Positions 27,811-35,924 are shown, counted from the stretch's first letter. The stretch: 64,000 nt of DNA from CAIVVT01 sp963757265 (GCA_963757265.1 CAVWRA010000003.1:62001-126000); one strand, 5' to 3'. Translations and numbers: made by a program. Notes: generated by a model from the sequence alone, not told the origin.

Positions 27811-28515
27811 CTACAAGTGCGTCCACAGCGAGCGGTCGCCGTCTTCGACGCCCTGCTCGCGTTTTCGCTCGATGTAGCGTCCTGCCGAATGGGCGCCGGC
27901 AATGCCGACGACCAGGGCGGTTGTCAAAACGGCCCCGCCGAGGATGATGATGAACGCCGCGAGGAATACGCTACGCGCGAAGTCCAATTGATCGGCCGCC
28001 ACCACGACCGAGACGAACATCACAAACACGCGCACGCCGAGGGCGACGTGGCGCGGCGCCGGAATATCCTCATTCACAGCCCACACCAGGACGGCGCGGC
28101 TGAGGTACAGACTCAGCCAGATGCCGCAGAGGATGATCAACGCGGCGGTGATCAGTTTCGGCAACAGAAAGACCAGCGCGCGGAGGACCTGCGACGAGAG
28201 ATTGGTATCGAACACACTCACGCTGAACATGACCCCGGCAAGCACAATCGACCAGAATGAGACTTCAGAGACGATGCGCGTGGCCCTCAGCCGGCCCGAG
28301 CGATCGAGCAGAAACGCGATCCCGCTGGCGCGCAGGAAGCGGTCGAACCCGGCGCCTTTGAACACGCGCGAGAGGACCCATTGCGTCGCACGCGCGGTGC
28401 AGTAGGTGACGCACAATACAGCCGCGGCGGCGAGCAACGACGGCAGCAGGACGCCGGCATGCGACTGAAGACGCTCAAGCGCTCCAGCGAAGACGCTTCG
28501 CAATGCTGCAAACAT
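27811..28515 (-). CDS. MscS-like membrane protein with conserved TM helices
   Basis: 234 aa with four or five membrane helices: VLLPSLLAAAAVLCVTYC, FWSIVLAGVMFSVSVF, LPKLITAALIILCGIWLSLY, HVALGVRVFVMFVSVVVAAD and FLAAFIIILGGAVLTTALVV. The pattern of paired Gly/Ala-rich helices with a short cytosolic tail resembles small mechanosensitive-channel relatives (conserved TM-helix family), but it lacks the large cytoplasmic cage of MscS. It begins 3 bp after the glycosyltransferase stop, so it is the last gene of the solute operon. A channel that releases the solute on osmotic downshock would make sense here; that is inference. Confidence 0.75.
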   Translation of the reverse strand: MFAALRSVFAGALERLQSHAGVLLPSLLAAAAVLCVTYCTARATQWVLSRVFKGAGFDRFLRASGIAFLLDRSGRLRATRIVSEVSFWSIVLAGVMFSVSVFDTNLSSQVLRALVFLLPKLITAALIILCGIWLSLYLSRAVLVWAVNEDIPAPRHVALGVRVFVMFVSVVVAADQLDFARSVFLAAFIIILGGAVLTTALVVGIAGAHSAGRYIERKREQGVEDGDRSLWTHL

Positions 28516-28518
28516 AGT

Positions 28519-29871
28519 TCACACCTCCAATTTCGCTTCGTTCTTCTGTACTGGCACGCCGGGTGCCATCGCCTCGACCGGTTCCCGCGGCGGCTTGCTG
28601 GTGCGATCCCAACGGCTGACCAGGTAGGGCTTCCAGGACTCGAACGTCATGCACAACTGCTCCACGCGGCGCTCGAACTCACGTGCGTTGCAGTCCTCGG
28701 TCTCGATCACGAACGAGGCCACCCGACCTAGATAGAGCGGCGTGAATGACGCCATCAGCCGATCGGCGGACTGAGTGCTATGCGCGCAGGCGGCCGCGAA
28801 ATCGTACACGACGCGGGCCCACAGGTCGTCGCCGATGTACAACGAAGCCGGGTGTTGCGAAACGGCGGCCCGCACTTCGCGAATGAGCGCCAGGGTATCG
28901 GGCGCGAGGATCTGCTCCCAGATCGCGGGCAACTCGTCGCAGCCGGTCGTGAACCCGTGGATCATGCGCTCCAGGTTTACAAAAACCGGCTCAAGACCGA
29001 CGTCATACTGAAAGCCGTACATGGGGACGACGCGACTGGCGGGCGCGGCGCGCCAGACATCCTCGTAGCGCTGCATGAGCGAGAAGACGCTGCCGACAAC
29101 CTGTGCGAGCATGGCGGAGAGATCGGCTGCCGGGTCCTTGGCGTCGTGAAGCTTCGCACCCAGGAAGCTCTGCGCGACGCGAAACTGCTCGGCGATGGCG
29201 GTCGTGGTCATCCAGACGTCGATGCCATAGCGCGCGACATCGGTCTCCCAATCGTTGCTCTGCAGATAGCGCTCCACGAGGCGCGCAGAGAGGCCGAACT
29301 CGCCGCCAATGGGCTGGCGAACCTGGAAGCCATACAGCGCCCTGGTGAGCGGATAGACGACATTGTTGGTAATCGTGCCGTCGTGCTTGTGACGGTGGTA
29401 GTACGGCGTCACCAGATCGTAGCCGGCGTGGAGCACAGGAGAAACCAGAAGGCCGATCCACTCGGGCGTGATGGAGCGGAGGTCCGAGTCCACCACGGCG
29501 CAGACCTTGGCATTGAACCGATGCGCCAGCTGGAAGATGAGACGAAAGGCGCTGCCCTTGCCGGGGATCCCGTGATAGGGCAGCGAGAGCTGGTGAACGG
29601 CGGAGAGCGGCGTCGACAGCAACAGCAGGCTCGCATCGTCGACGTGGACGGCGAGCGCGGCCTCGCGTGTCCCGTCGCGGGATCCGCCGTCGGAGTTCAC
29701 AATCAACCCGCGGGACTCCGGAAAGTATTTAGCCAACCCGAGGTGGGCCGCACGAATGACGTGGCCGATGCTGCGGGCGTTGTTGAAGCTTGGGATGCCG
29801 ATGACGATGTCCACCGGCGCCAGCGTGTCCAACGCCGGCGCGATCTCTTCCAGCGGCGGTTCAAGCTGCAT
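28519..29871 (-). CDS. GT-A glycosyltransferase of the compatible-solute operon
   Basis: 450 aa from the ATG at 29871; a much longer open frame upstream is the antisense-like shadow of the preceding gene. The GT-A fold starts VDIVIGIPSFNNARSIGHVI, with the NSDGGSRDGT loop and the metal-binding DxD in VVDSDLRSITPEW. Further landmarks are GGEFGLS and the C-terminal helical domain. It starts 8 bp after gpgS. By position it could add a second sugar to glucosyl-3-phosphoglycerate, as MggA does for mannosylglucosylglycerate in Petrotoga; the acceptor and donor are not shown by the sequence. Confidence 0.8.
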   Translation of the reverse strand: MQLEPPLEEIAPALDTLAPVDIVIGIPSFNNARSIGHVIRAAHLGLAKYFPESRGLIVNSDGGSRDGTREAALAVHVDDASLLLLSTPLSAVHQLSLPYHGIPGKGSAFRLIFQLAHRFNAKVCAVVDSDLRSITPEWIGLLVSPVLHAGYDLVTPYYHRHKHDGTITNNVVYPLTRALYGFQVRQPIGGEFGLSARLVERYLQSNDWETDVARYGIDVWMTTTAIAEQFRVAQSFLGAKLHDAKDPAADLSAMLAQVVGSVFSLMQRYEDVWRAAPASRVVPMYGFQYDVGLEPVFVNLERMIHGFTTGCDELPAIWEQILAPDTLALIREVRAAVSQHPASLYIGDDLWARVVYDFAAACAHSTQSADRLMASFTPLYLGRVASFVIETEDCNAREFERRVEQLCMTFESWKPYLVSRWDRTSKPPREPVEAMAPGVPVQKNEAKLEV

Positions 29872-29879
29872 GGAGCACC

Positions 29880-31109
29880 TCAGGCAAGCTGGGCGGCGAC
29901 GGCGTGGGAATCGTGCTCGACGGCATCCTCGAGCAGGTCGAAGAACTCGGGAAACGCGGCCAGGACGCGATTCCAATTGGGGATCGGCGAGAGCCCGGAG
30001 GGCTCCGCGAGCAGATTCTCCGCGGCCCGGCGCAGGCTGAGCGCAAACGTCGCCACGGCGAGCTCTTCGGCGTGGCGGTCGAAGCGCAGACCGTTCAAGA
30101 CAGCGTCGGCATAGTAGCGCGTGATCGTATCCTGGGCCATGCGCACATAGCGCACCTCGAGACTGCGGAAATGGTCGGCGCTGAACACCAGGCCCTCGGC
30201 CGCCAGGGTCGTGAAGAGGCTCTTGGCGATGTCGTGAGTCATGCGCGAGAGCCCCTGCGCGGGCTCGTCCTGGGAGAGCGTCTGGTGCTTGTGCTCGTAA
30301 TTGTCCATCAGGTCGACCTGGCAGGTACGGGACACCGACGTATTGCGGAACATCTCGGCCAGCACGCCGACCTCGAGACCCCAGTCGGAGGGGATGCGAA
30401 TGACCCGGGCGAGATTGATGTCCAAGGCGAACTCGCCGGCCAGGGGGTAGCGAAAACTGTCGAGATAGCGCAGGAACGGATTGCCGGGCGCCATGCCTTC
30501 GAGCGCCCGCACCAGCGGCGTCATGAACAAGCGCGTCACGCGCCCGTGCATCTGGTCGGTCACGCGGGCATAGAAGCCCTTGCAGAACTCGAAACTCAGA
30601 TGCGGATGGACCACCGGATAGCACAGCCGCGCCAGCAGGCGCCGGTCGTAATTGACGATGTCGCAATCGTGCAGCGCGACCACGTCGCAGCAGCGCGACG
30701 CGAGCAGGTAGCCGCAGGAGAGCCAGCACGAGCGGCCCTTGCCATCCGGGCCGGGCGGCACGCCGCGATCCTCGAGCTTTCGCAACAAACCCTGAATCCG
30801 ATCGCCATCGATCCAGATCAGTTTAACCGGGACATAGAAACCGTCAAAGCAGGCGCGGGCCCGCTCGAACTGCTCCGGAGTCGCGCGCGCCACGGCCACG
30901 ACAATCCGCTCGAGATACTGAAGCTCGCGCAACGCGGCAACGATGCGCTGCATGGCCGGACTTTCAAACTCGGAGTACAGCGCGGGCAAGACAAGCCCGA
31001 TGGGCCGATTGCGCGTGAACCGGCTCAACTCTGCTTCGAGCCGGTCCACATCGTCGTGCGCCAGCCGGTGCAGTGTCGTCAAAACACCGTCCTGATAGAA
31101 GTCGGCCAT
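29880..31109 (-). CDS. gpgS: Glucosyl-3-phosphoglycerate synthase-like glycosyltransferase (GT81)
   Basis: 409 aa from the ATG at 31109, fixed by GGAGG seven bases upstream. GT81 landmarks are IGLVLPALYSEFESPAM, a lysine-containing loop KGRSCWLSCGYLLAS, the DxD in VALHDCDIVNYDRRLL, GEFALDINLARVI and SDWGLEVGVLAEMF. GpgS transfers glucose from a nucleotide sugar onto 3-phosphoglycerate, the first step to glucosylglycerate and its derivatives, which protect against salt, heat or nitrogen stress. It is the first gene of a three-gene operon and diverges from a coiled-coil membrane protein gene. The phosphatase lies at the other end, on the opposite strand. Confidence 0.85.
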   Translation of the reverse strand: MADFYQDGVLTTLHRLAHDDVDRLEAELSRFTRNRPIGLVLPALYSEFESPAMQRIVAALRELQYLERIVVAVARATPEQFERARACFDGFYVPVKLIWIDGDRIQGLLRKLEDRGVPPGPDGKGRSCWLSCGYLLASRCCDVVALHDCDIVNYDRRLLARLCYPVVHPHLSFEFCKGFYARVTDQMHGRVTRLFMTPLVRALEGMAPGNPFLRYLDSFRYPLAGEFALDINLARVIRIPSDWGLEVGVLAEMFRNTSVSRTCQVDLMDNYEHKHQTLSQDEPAQGLSRMTHDIAKSLFTTLAAEGLVFSADHFRSLEVRYVRMAQDTITRYYADAVLNGLRFDRHAEELAVATFALSLRRAAENLLAEPSGLSPIPNWNRVLAAFPEFFDLLEDAVEHDSHAVAAQLA

Positions 31110-31338
31110 TGTCGTCCTCCCCTGGTCGTTGGATTGCCGCCCCAGCGATGCGACGTCACGGCATGACCGCACCAAAAGCACTCCGCCTGCCACTTTTAGA
31201 AGGGATTTCGAAGACGATGCAGCGTCAGGGCTTAGTCGCGGCCGAGCAACAGGACGCGGCAAACCGGTTGAGCTCGCGCCCGGAATCTGATTCTGAGCCG
31301 CGGGCATCGGCAAGGTTTTCCGGCAAATCCGAGCTTCC

Positions 31339-31357
31339 GCCGGTAGGATTTCCCGGC
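31339..31357 (+). promoter_or_regulatory. Candidate operator: 19-bp inverted repeat, copy 2
   Basis: GCCGG-TAGGATTTC-CCGGC, in the 350 bp between the divergent gpgS and coiled-coil genes. It is 17/19 identical to the site upstream of the phosphatase gene at 26689-26707. A half-like sequence (GGTTTTCCGGC) is at about 31315. Placement allows control of both divergent genes. Confidence 0.45.
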
Positions 31358-31459
31358 AGTCACCCACCGGCAGTGTCGAGGGCCTGCAACTTATTGATCT
31401 CCGAGATGTCCGCGCGTTGGCACGTCGCATGCCTCTCCGCGGGCGGAGGGACGAACCCA

Positions 31460-32350
31460 ATGACGAATTCAACTGAATATGAGACCAATGCCAACGAACA
31501 TGGATCCCAGCACGGCGCCTGGATCGCGATTCTCGCGACGGCCTTGCTGCTAGTGGCGGGATTCGCCGGCTACGAATCCCATCAGATCCAAGGCCTGGCT
31601 GGACACCTCACAACGACGGAACAGCAGTTGGCGGATCTGAAGACGGCCGATGAGAGCACGGCCGCCCAGCAACGCCAGAGCCTGGCGGACATGCGCAATG
31701 CGATGGACGCCCAGCAGAACGAGACCACCGCCGAGCTTTCCAAGACCGCGCGGGCGGTGCAGCGCAAGGCCGAAACGCTCGCTGCCGGAATCAAGCAGGA
31801 ACAGGCGGCTCACGCTGCCGCCCTCGACGCCGAAGTAACTCACGTGAGGGAGACTGCCGAGCAGACCTCGACGAAATTGGATGGGGTCCAGGGTGAGGTT
31901 TCGGCGGTGCGCGATGACGTGGATTCGACGAAGACTGATATTGCCAAGTCCGCCAGCGATCTGCAGAGCGTGCGCGGCGACCTGGGCGTGATGAGCGGGT
32001 TGATCGCCACCAATTCAGGTGAGATCGAGATGCTGCGCAAGCTCGGCGACCGCACGATCACCGAATTCACGCTGACGAAGTCGGGCGGCATGGTGAAGGT
32101 CGGCGACATCCAGGTGCGCCTGGTGCGGACCGTGCCGAAGCGCAACGCCTTTACGCTCGTGGTCAACGCCGACGACAAGTTGATCGAAAAGCGCGACAAG
32201 ACCACGAACGAGCCGGTGCAGTTCTACGTGACCTCGAGGGCGCGTCAACCCTACGAGATCGTCGTCAACGAGGTATCGAAGGCTGCGGTCAAGGGCTACC
32301 TGGCTGCGCCGAAGGTGCAGACCGCGCGGAACGAGCACGGCACCGAGTAA
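31460..32350 (+). CDS. Membrane-anchored coiled-coil protein
   Basis: 296 aa from the ATG at 31460 behind GGAGGG. One N-terminal membrane helix (WIAILATALLLVAGFAGYES), then about 150 residues of Ala/Glu/Gln/Lys-rich coiled coil (LADLKTADESTAAQQRQSLA and on), then a compact C-terminal domain from ITEFTLTKSGGMVKVGDIQV that looks beta-rich and ends in a conserved YEIVVNEVSK segment. The large domain is predicted periplasmic. The family is not one I can name. It is divergent from gpgS and shares its regulatory region, so it may sense or respond to envelope stress along with solute synthesis. Confidence 0.75.
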   Translation: MTNSTEYETNANEHGSQHGAWIAILATALLLVAGFAGYESHQIQGLAGHLTTTEQQLADLKTADESTAAQQRQSLADMRNAMDAQQNETTAELSKTARAVQRKAETLAAGIKQEQAAHAAALDAEVTHVRETAEQTSTKLDGVQGEVSAVRDDVDSTKTDIAKSASDLQSVRGDLGVMSGLIATNSGEIEMLRKLGDRTITEFTLTKSGGMVKVGDIQVRLVRTVPKRNAFTLVVNADDKLIEKRDKTTNEPVQFYVTSRARQPYEIVVNEVSKAAVKGYLAAPKVQTARNEHGTE

Positions 32351-32451
32351 CGCGGGCCACTGCCAAGCCGTATGGGCCTGCCTGTCCACGAACAGATCTC
32401 GCCGCCGCCCGCGCGACCAGCAACCCGGTTCGCGCTGGCGGCGGCCATCTG

Positions 32452-32694
32452 ATGCCGGCGATCGATACGATTGAGTTTAGCGGACGAAAGGTGGGGTTAA
32501 GATCATTCGTCCGATCGGCAAGTGGCGGGCGACGCAAACGCCGAAATGCGGTCTTCATCGGCAGAGGCGGTGCGGGCGGCGCGCTGATCGGCGGTTTGGC
32601 CGGCGGCCCGGTGGGGATGTTGATTGACGCGGGTTCTCGCGCCGCCGCTGGTACCGTCTGCGCCCACTTCGCATGCATGCTGTCCTCTCTCTAA
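32452..32694 (+). pseudogene. Glycine-zipper protein remnant
   Basis: 80 codons. The end holds a glycine-zipper pattern (GRGGAGGALIGGLAGGPVGM) of the kind seen in small outer-membrane or exported proteins, but the N-terminus has no signal peptide and the last codons run into a 37-bp repeat shared with 34708-34744. It is most likely the scrambled 3' part of a former gene. Confidence 0.35.
32657..32693. repeat. 37-bp dispersed repeat, copy 1
   Basis: Contains CTGCGCCCACTTCGCATG followed by CATGCTGTCCTCTCTCTA. It recurs at 34708-34744 with a single difference. On the minus strand it reads as a ribosome site and start: GAGAGAGGACAGC then ATG, encoding M(H/D)AKWAQ. Confidence 0.7.
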
Positions 32695-32814
32695 TCTGAT
32701 CTTGGTGAAATTTTGCGCATACCAGAAGTGGCCAAGGATTTCAGTGCGTGTTGTTGACGTGTCTTTGCGGCAAAAACACGGTTTTTGGCGGTGTTTGGCC
32801 GAGCGGATGGGACG

Positions 32815-33780
32815 CTACGGGCGGTAATTCCAGAGCAGTTCGACCTCAGTTCCGCCGAGGGAATGGGTGTCCTGATAGGCGTAGCGGCCGTAGCCGGGCT
32901 GGTCGCGCTGGCCCCAGGCGCCGGACTGGGAAGTGGGGAAGCCTGCGAGGGTCCACTGGCGCTTTTCGCGCTCGATGTCGGAGACGTCGAAGGCGAGGTG
33001 GTGCAATCCTTCCCCGTATTTCGACATCTGATCCATGTAGGTGGTCGGGCCGACGGTGGGTTCGATCCACTCATAAACGACGTCGCCGTGGCGCTGCCAG
33101 CCGAGGAGCTGGTCGAAGTGGCCGGGCTGGCCGTCGTACACCAGGTCCCAAAGCGGCGGATGGGTGAATTCCATGGTGGGGAAGCCAAGGCGGGCCCAGT
33201 AGCTGGAAACGGCCTTGAGGTCGCGGGCCACGAAGGCGTATTGGGAGAGCCGCCGGGCGTCAGGCGGGGCCGCAGGGGCGTCGGGCAGACCCGCGCTGGC
33301 GGGAGTGTAGAAGATTCCGAGAACGTATTTGCCCTGCGCGGCGGTGTCGAAGAGGACGTAGCGGCCGCCAGCGCCGAGATCACGGGATTCCAGGACCGCG
33401 ACACCGGCCTGGTTGAGACGGGCCAGTTCCTGGTCCAGCGCGGTGGCGGTGGGGGCGCGATGTAGGAGCGCCAGGATGCCTTGGCCGTGCCGCTTCTTAT
33501 AGGCGGCGAAGACGGTCCGGTCATCGAGAGGCTGGATGAAATCGACGACGATATTGCCTAAACGCGCGACCGACCAGCGGAGATTCGGGGCGGCGCCGGG
33601 ATTGGGGCGCGCCTCGATCATGCCCATCTTTTGCCAACCGGCGACGGTGCGGTCGATATCGTTGACGACCCAGAAGACGCGGTCCACGTGCTTGTAGAAA
33701 GCGGGCAATTGGGCGGCCAGGGGCGCGGCGGTCCCGAGCAGCAGAAGCGCGGCGATGGCGGCTGTGACGATCGTTTTCAT
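32815..33780 (-). CDS. Exported double VOC (glyoxalase/dioxygenase-fold) protein
   Basis: 321 aa from the ATG at 33780, preceded by AAGGG. A signal peptide (TIVTAAIAALLLLGTAAPLAAQ) is followed by two VOC modules: HVDRVFWVVNDIDRTVAGWQ onward, and LSQYAFVARDLKAVSSYWAR onward. Metal-ligand-like positions include H of HVDRV, E in EWIEP, H in LHHLAFDVSD and E in GTEVELLW. VOC proteins include lactoylglutathione lyases and extradiol dioxygenases; an exported one is unusual and its substrate cannot be named. It is a single gene carrying a divergent copy of the leader element. Confidence 0.8.
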   Translation of the reverse strand: MKTIVTAAIAALLLLGTAAPLAAQLPAFYKHVDRVFWVVNDIDRTVAGWQKMGMIEARPNPGAAPNLRWSVARLGNIVVDFIQPLDDRTVFAAYKKRHGQGILALLHRAPTATALDQELARLNQAGVAVLESRDLGAGGRYVLFDTAAQGKYVLGIFYTPASAGLPDAPAAPPDARRLSQYAFVARDLKAVSSYWARLGFPTMEFTHPPLWDLVYDGQPGHFDQLLGWQRHGDVVYEWIEPTVGPTTYMDQMSKYGEGLHHLAFDVSDIEREKRQWTLAGFPTSQSGAWGQRDQPGYGRYAYQDTHSLGGTEVELLWNYRP

Positions 33781-33832
33781 TTCAACCCTTATTTCCATTT
33801 TCACTCCCGGCTTCCGGTCATCGTATCACGGG
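33781..33832 (-). promoter_or_regulatory. Recurrent promoter/leader element, divergent copy f
   Basis: On the minus strand GTGATACGATGACCGGAAGC is followed by CGGGAGTGAAAATGGAAATA and the AAGGG ribosome site. It keeps the TAnnnT box (TACGAT), the CCGGGAG block and the ATGGAAAT block at the same spacing as the other copies, but the hairpin is lost. Confidence 0.4.
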
Positions 33833-33834
33833 CC

Positions 33835-33990
33835 ATCCACTGTTGATCCTCCAAATTGCGGCACTTGGGTGCGTCTTCTCCGGAAACCGTCTTTTGGCTC
33901 GGCCGAGCGCCAATTTCAGCCCACCGGAAAAATCGAGAACCGGGAAGCTTCTTTTTTTCAATGATTTTCACAAACACCTCTCCGCCCCCT
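33835..33990 (-). repeat. IS1380-end/promoter module, copy 1
   Basis: On the minus strand this matches 56935-57050 on the plus strand: GGTTCTCGATTTTTCCGG, then TTGGCGCTCGGCCGAGCCAA (self-complementary), then TTCCGGAGAAGA, then GGAGGATCAA. Both copies lie between the end of a broken IS1380-family transposase and a leader element. They are probably the terminal part of the same insertion sequence. Confidence 0.55.
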
Positions 33991-34033
33991 GCGTCGTAGT
34001 CTGCCTAATTTCGCTGGTGTCATCGCCCTCCTG

Positions 34034-34324
34034 CTACCCGGTCGCCACCGCCAGGGCATCGATCCGCCGCACCATGCTTCCTAAGAACCGCCGCGTCAGG
34101 TGGCTCTACGCCAGCAGCAGCCAGTAATATCGGGCGTGCTTGACCAATCGGCCACCCGTCTTCACCAATCGCTGCTGCAGGCTCGTCAACGACCAGTTCC
34201 CAATCCGGTTTGGCAGCGCCAGCCGCCGCCAGAGGTTGCCCAAGTTGTAAGCGATCAGGCTCAACCACAAGCGCACCTTGTTAGACCGGAAGCGGTGGCA
34301 ACTCAACAGTTGGATTGGCAACCC
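34034..34324 (-). pseudogene. IS1380-family transposase, C-terminal relic
   Basis: The minus strand encodes the typical end of an IS1380 transposase: LLSCHRFRSNKVRLWLSLIA, YNLGNLWRRLALPNRIGNW, SLTSLQQRLVKTGGRLVKH, ARYYWLLLA, then a TAG where the sister relic at 56.8 kb has a Glu codon, then SHLTRRFLGSMVRRIDALAV and a stop at 34034. The N-terminal three quarters are absent. It abuts the HNH fragment upstream. Confidence 0.75.
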
Positions 34325-34528
34325 GATAGCCGCTACGCGTGTTTCCACGAAGGAGAAGATGATGTCGCCATGCGACACCTCCCGAATCGATTCGTAAAAT
34401 GGGTTCCGGGCTCCGTTTGCGGTGCGCTTTGGGGACCAGAGGTAGCCGCCGGCCAGTGCGTGGATCTCGTCCAGATTCAGGCGGATCGAATTTCCGGGCC
34501 ATACGCGGGCACAAGCATGGCCGCGCAA
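34325..34528 (-). pseudogene. N-terminal fragment of an HNH restriction endonuclease
   Basis: Upstream of, and in frame with, the IS1380 relic the minus strand encodes ALAGGYLWSPKRTANGARNP then FYESIREVSHGDIIFSF then VETRVAAIGL. This is the EVE/PUA-like N-terminal module of HNH endonucleases that contain GGYxWSPK...NxFYxxMxEVxPGDxxFSF. The HNH nuclease domain is missing. The IS1380 sequence begins right after AIGLPIQ, so the insertion seems to have cut the gene. Confidence 0.55.
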
Positions 34529-34707
34529 TCCGAAACTCTGGGAGCTTTAGGCAAGCCTGCGCAGGATCTCAGGCGATTCTGCTTCTCGGAGGAAGATACC
34601 CTGACTCACTTCCTTTCGGCGGTGGGTTTATTCTGACAGCGCTGCAAAGGTGCCAGTCGTCTGTTGACCTCATCGACCCCAAGAGCCGCCGATCGCCCCC
34701 ACCCGGA

Positions 34708-34744
34708 TCTGCGCCCACTTCGCATCCATGCTGTCCTCTCTCTA
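34708..34744. repeat. 37-bp dispersed repeat, copy 2
   Basis: 36 of 37 positions match 32657-32693. Here it ends 11 bp before the start of the NmrA-like gene. On the minus strand it starts an 18-codon frame beginning MDAKWAQ. Confidence 0.7.
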
Positions 34745-34755
34745 TTATCGGAATC

Positions 34756-35658
34756 ATGAATGAATCGACCATCGTCGTGGCGGGAGCTACCGGCAATCTC
34801 GGCGGACGCATCGCAAGAGCTTTGCTCGAACGGAGAGCCAGCGTAAAAGCGCTTGTTCGCCACGGCACTGCGCGAGACAAGCTTGAGCGACTGCAGGAGC
34901 TCGGCGTAACGATTGCCAGTGTCAACTTCAGCAGCGCCTCCCAAGTGACACCGGCATGCTCGGGCGCGTCCTGCGTGGTGTCCGCGCTGCAGGGATTGCG
35001 GGACGTCATCGTGGAAACGCAAACGGTTCTGCTCGACGCTGCCATCAAGGCTGACGTGCCACGTTTCATTCCGTCCGACTACTCGATCGATTTCACCAAG
35101 TTCCCACCCGGAGAGAATCGCAATCTCGATCTGCGTCGAGACTTCCAAAAGCGCCTCGATAAGACCTCGATTTCAGCGACCACGATCTTCAACGGGGCGT
35201 TCGCCGATATGCTGACCGGTCAGATGCCGCTCATTCTTTTCAAACTGAAACGAGTCCTCTATTGGGGCGACGCGGACCAGCGTATGGACTTCACGACGAT
35301 AGACGACACGGCCGCATTCACGGCGAGCGTGGCTCTTGATCCGTCCACCCCTCGCTTTCTACGAATTGCTGGCGATCAACTCAGCGCCCGGGAACTGACG
35401 GCGGTCGCAAGTGAGGTGACCGGAAAGAAGTTCCGCCTGTTCCGCGCCGGAGGTTTGGGAATGCTCGGCGCGCTGATCAAGGTCGCGCGCACGGTCGCTC
35501 CCGGAGAGAAGGAACTTTACCCGGCATGGCAGGGCATGCAGTACATGCGCAACATGTTCGACGGCCGGGCAAAGCTAGAGCCGCTTGACAATGATCGCTA
35601 TCCCGATATTCGTTGGACGACTGCGCGGAATGTGCTCTCCGCGCGTCAAGTTAACTAG
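34756..35658 (+). CDS. NmrA-like NAD(P)-binding protein
   Basis: 300 aa, atypical short-chain dehydrogenase/NmrA type. The dinucleotide loop GATGNLG is at residues 10-16, followed by VKALVRHG, the SALQGLRDVIVETQTVLLDA helix and FIPSDYSIDFTKFPPGENRN, the usual isoflavone-reductase/NmrA landmark. The C-terminal part forms the substrate pocket. The ribosome site is poor. The last 350 bases of this gene, plus downstream DNA, are repeated at 61.2 kb. Function: probably a reductase or a redox-sensing regulator; not resolved. Confidence 0.82.
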   Translation: MNESTIVVAGATGNLGGRIARALLERRASVKALVRHGTARDKLERLQELGVTIASVNFSSASQVTPACSGASCVVSALQGLRDVIVETQTVLLDAAIKADVPRFIPSDYSIDFTKFPPGENRNLDLRRDFQKRLDKTSISATTIFNGAFADMLTGQMPLILFKLKRVLYWGDADQRMDFTTIDDTAAFTASVALDPSTPRFLRIAGDQLSARELTAVASEVTGKKFRLFRAGGLGMLGALIKVARTVAPGEKELYPAWQGMQYMRNMFDGRAKLEPLDNDRYPDIRWTTARNVLSARQVN

Positions 35659-35790
35659 CCTGCGCGCCGCACGAGCTCGCTGGCGCCTGCCGTACCGATA
35701 TTGCTGCATATCGCCGTTGGCGCTGCCGCAGAGGATAGAGGACTCGTCGTCGGCGTCCGTGCAACAGCAGTTGGTAAAGCCGGGGGGTTG
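35311..35790. repeat. Long duplication of about 475 bp, copy A
   Basis: From GCCGCATTCACGGC to about GTAAAGCCGGG this matches 61247-61720 at well over 95 percent for the first 440 bp. It includes the 3' half of the NmrA-like gene, its stop, and an IS1380-like tail downstream (ALPQRIEDSSSASVQQQLV then KPGG in plus frame). Both copies end shortly before a leader element. Confidence 0.85.
35661..35790 (+). pseudogene. IS1380-family transposase tail, heavily decayed
   Basis: The frame YRYCCISPLALPQRIEDSSS then ASVQQQLVKPGGW aligns with LWRRLALPNRIGNWSLTSLQ and QRLVKTGGRL of the better relics. Nothing upstream of this part remains. Confidence 0.45.
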
Positions 35791-35871
35791 GCGAAACAGG
35801 GCGACCACTGCGCCGTGCGGGGGCGCAGACGGCTCCCGGAATAGAGAATGCACTTCGCGGGATCGAAGGAT

Positions 35872-35924
35872 GGCGGCTGGGGTATCCTGAACAGAATCCG
35901 GGAGTCCAAAACGGGAATTCCCGC
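35872..35924 (+). promoter_or_regulatory. Recurrent promoter/leader element, copy c
   Basis: GGCGGCTGGGGTATCCTGAA carries the box TATCCT. The hairpin pairs CGGGA (35899-35903) with TCCCG (35919-35923), with inner TCC (35905-35907) and GGA (35914-35916). It lies about 50 bp before the uroporphyrinogen-decarboxylase-like gene. Confidence 0.55.

Noticed and set aside
28519..30729. A 736-codon open frame on the minus strand
   Set aside because: Its first 290 codons are out of frame with, and overlap, the well-supported gpgS coding sequence and are Arg/Pro/Gly-rich. The real gene starts at 29871.
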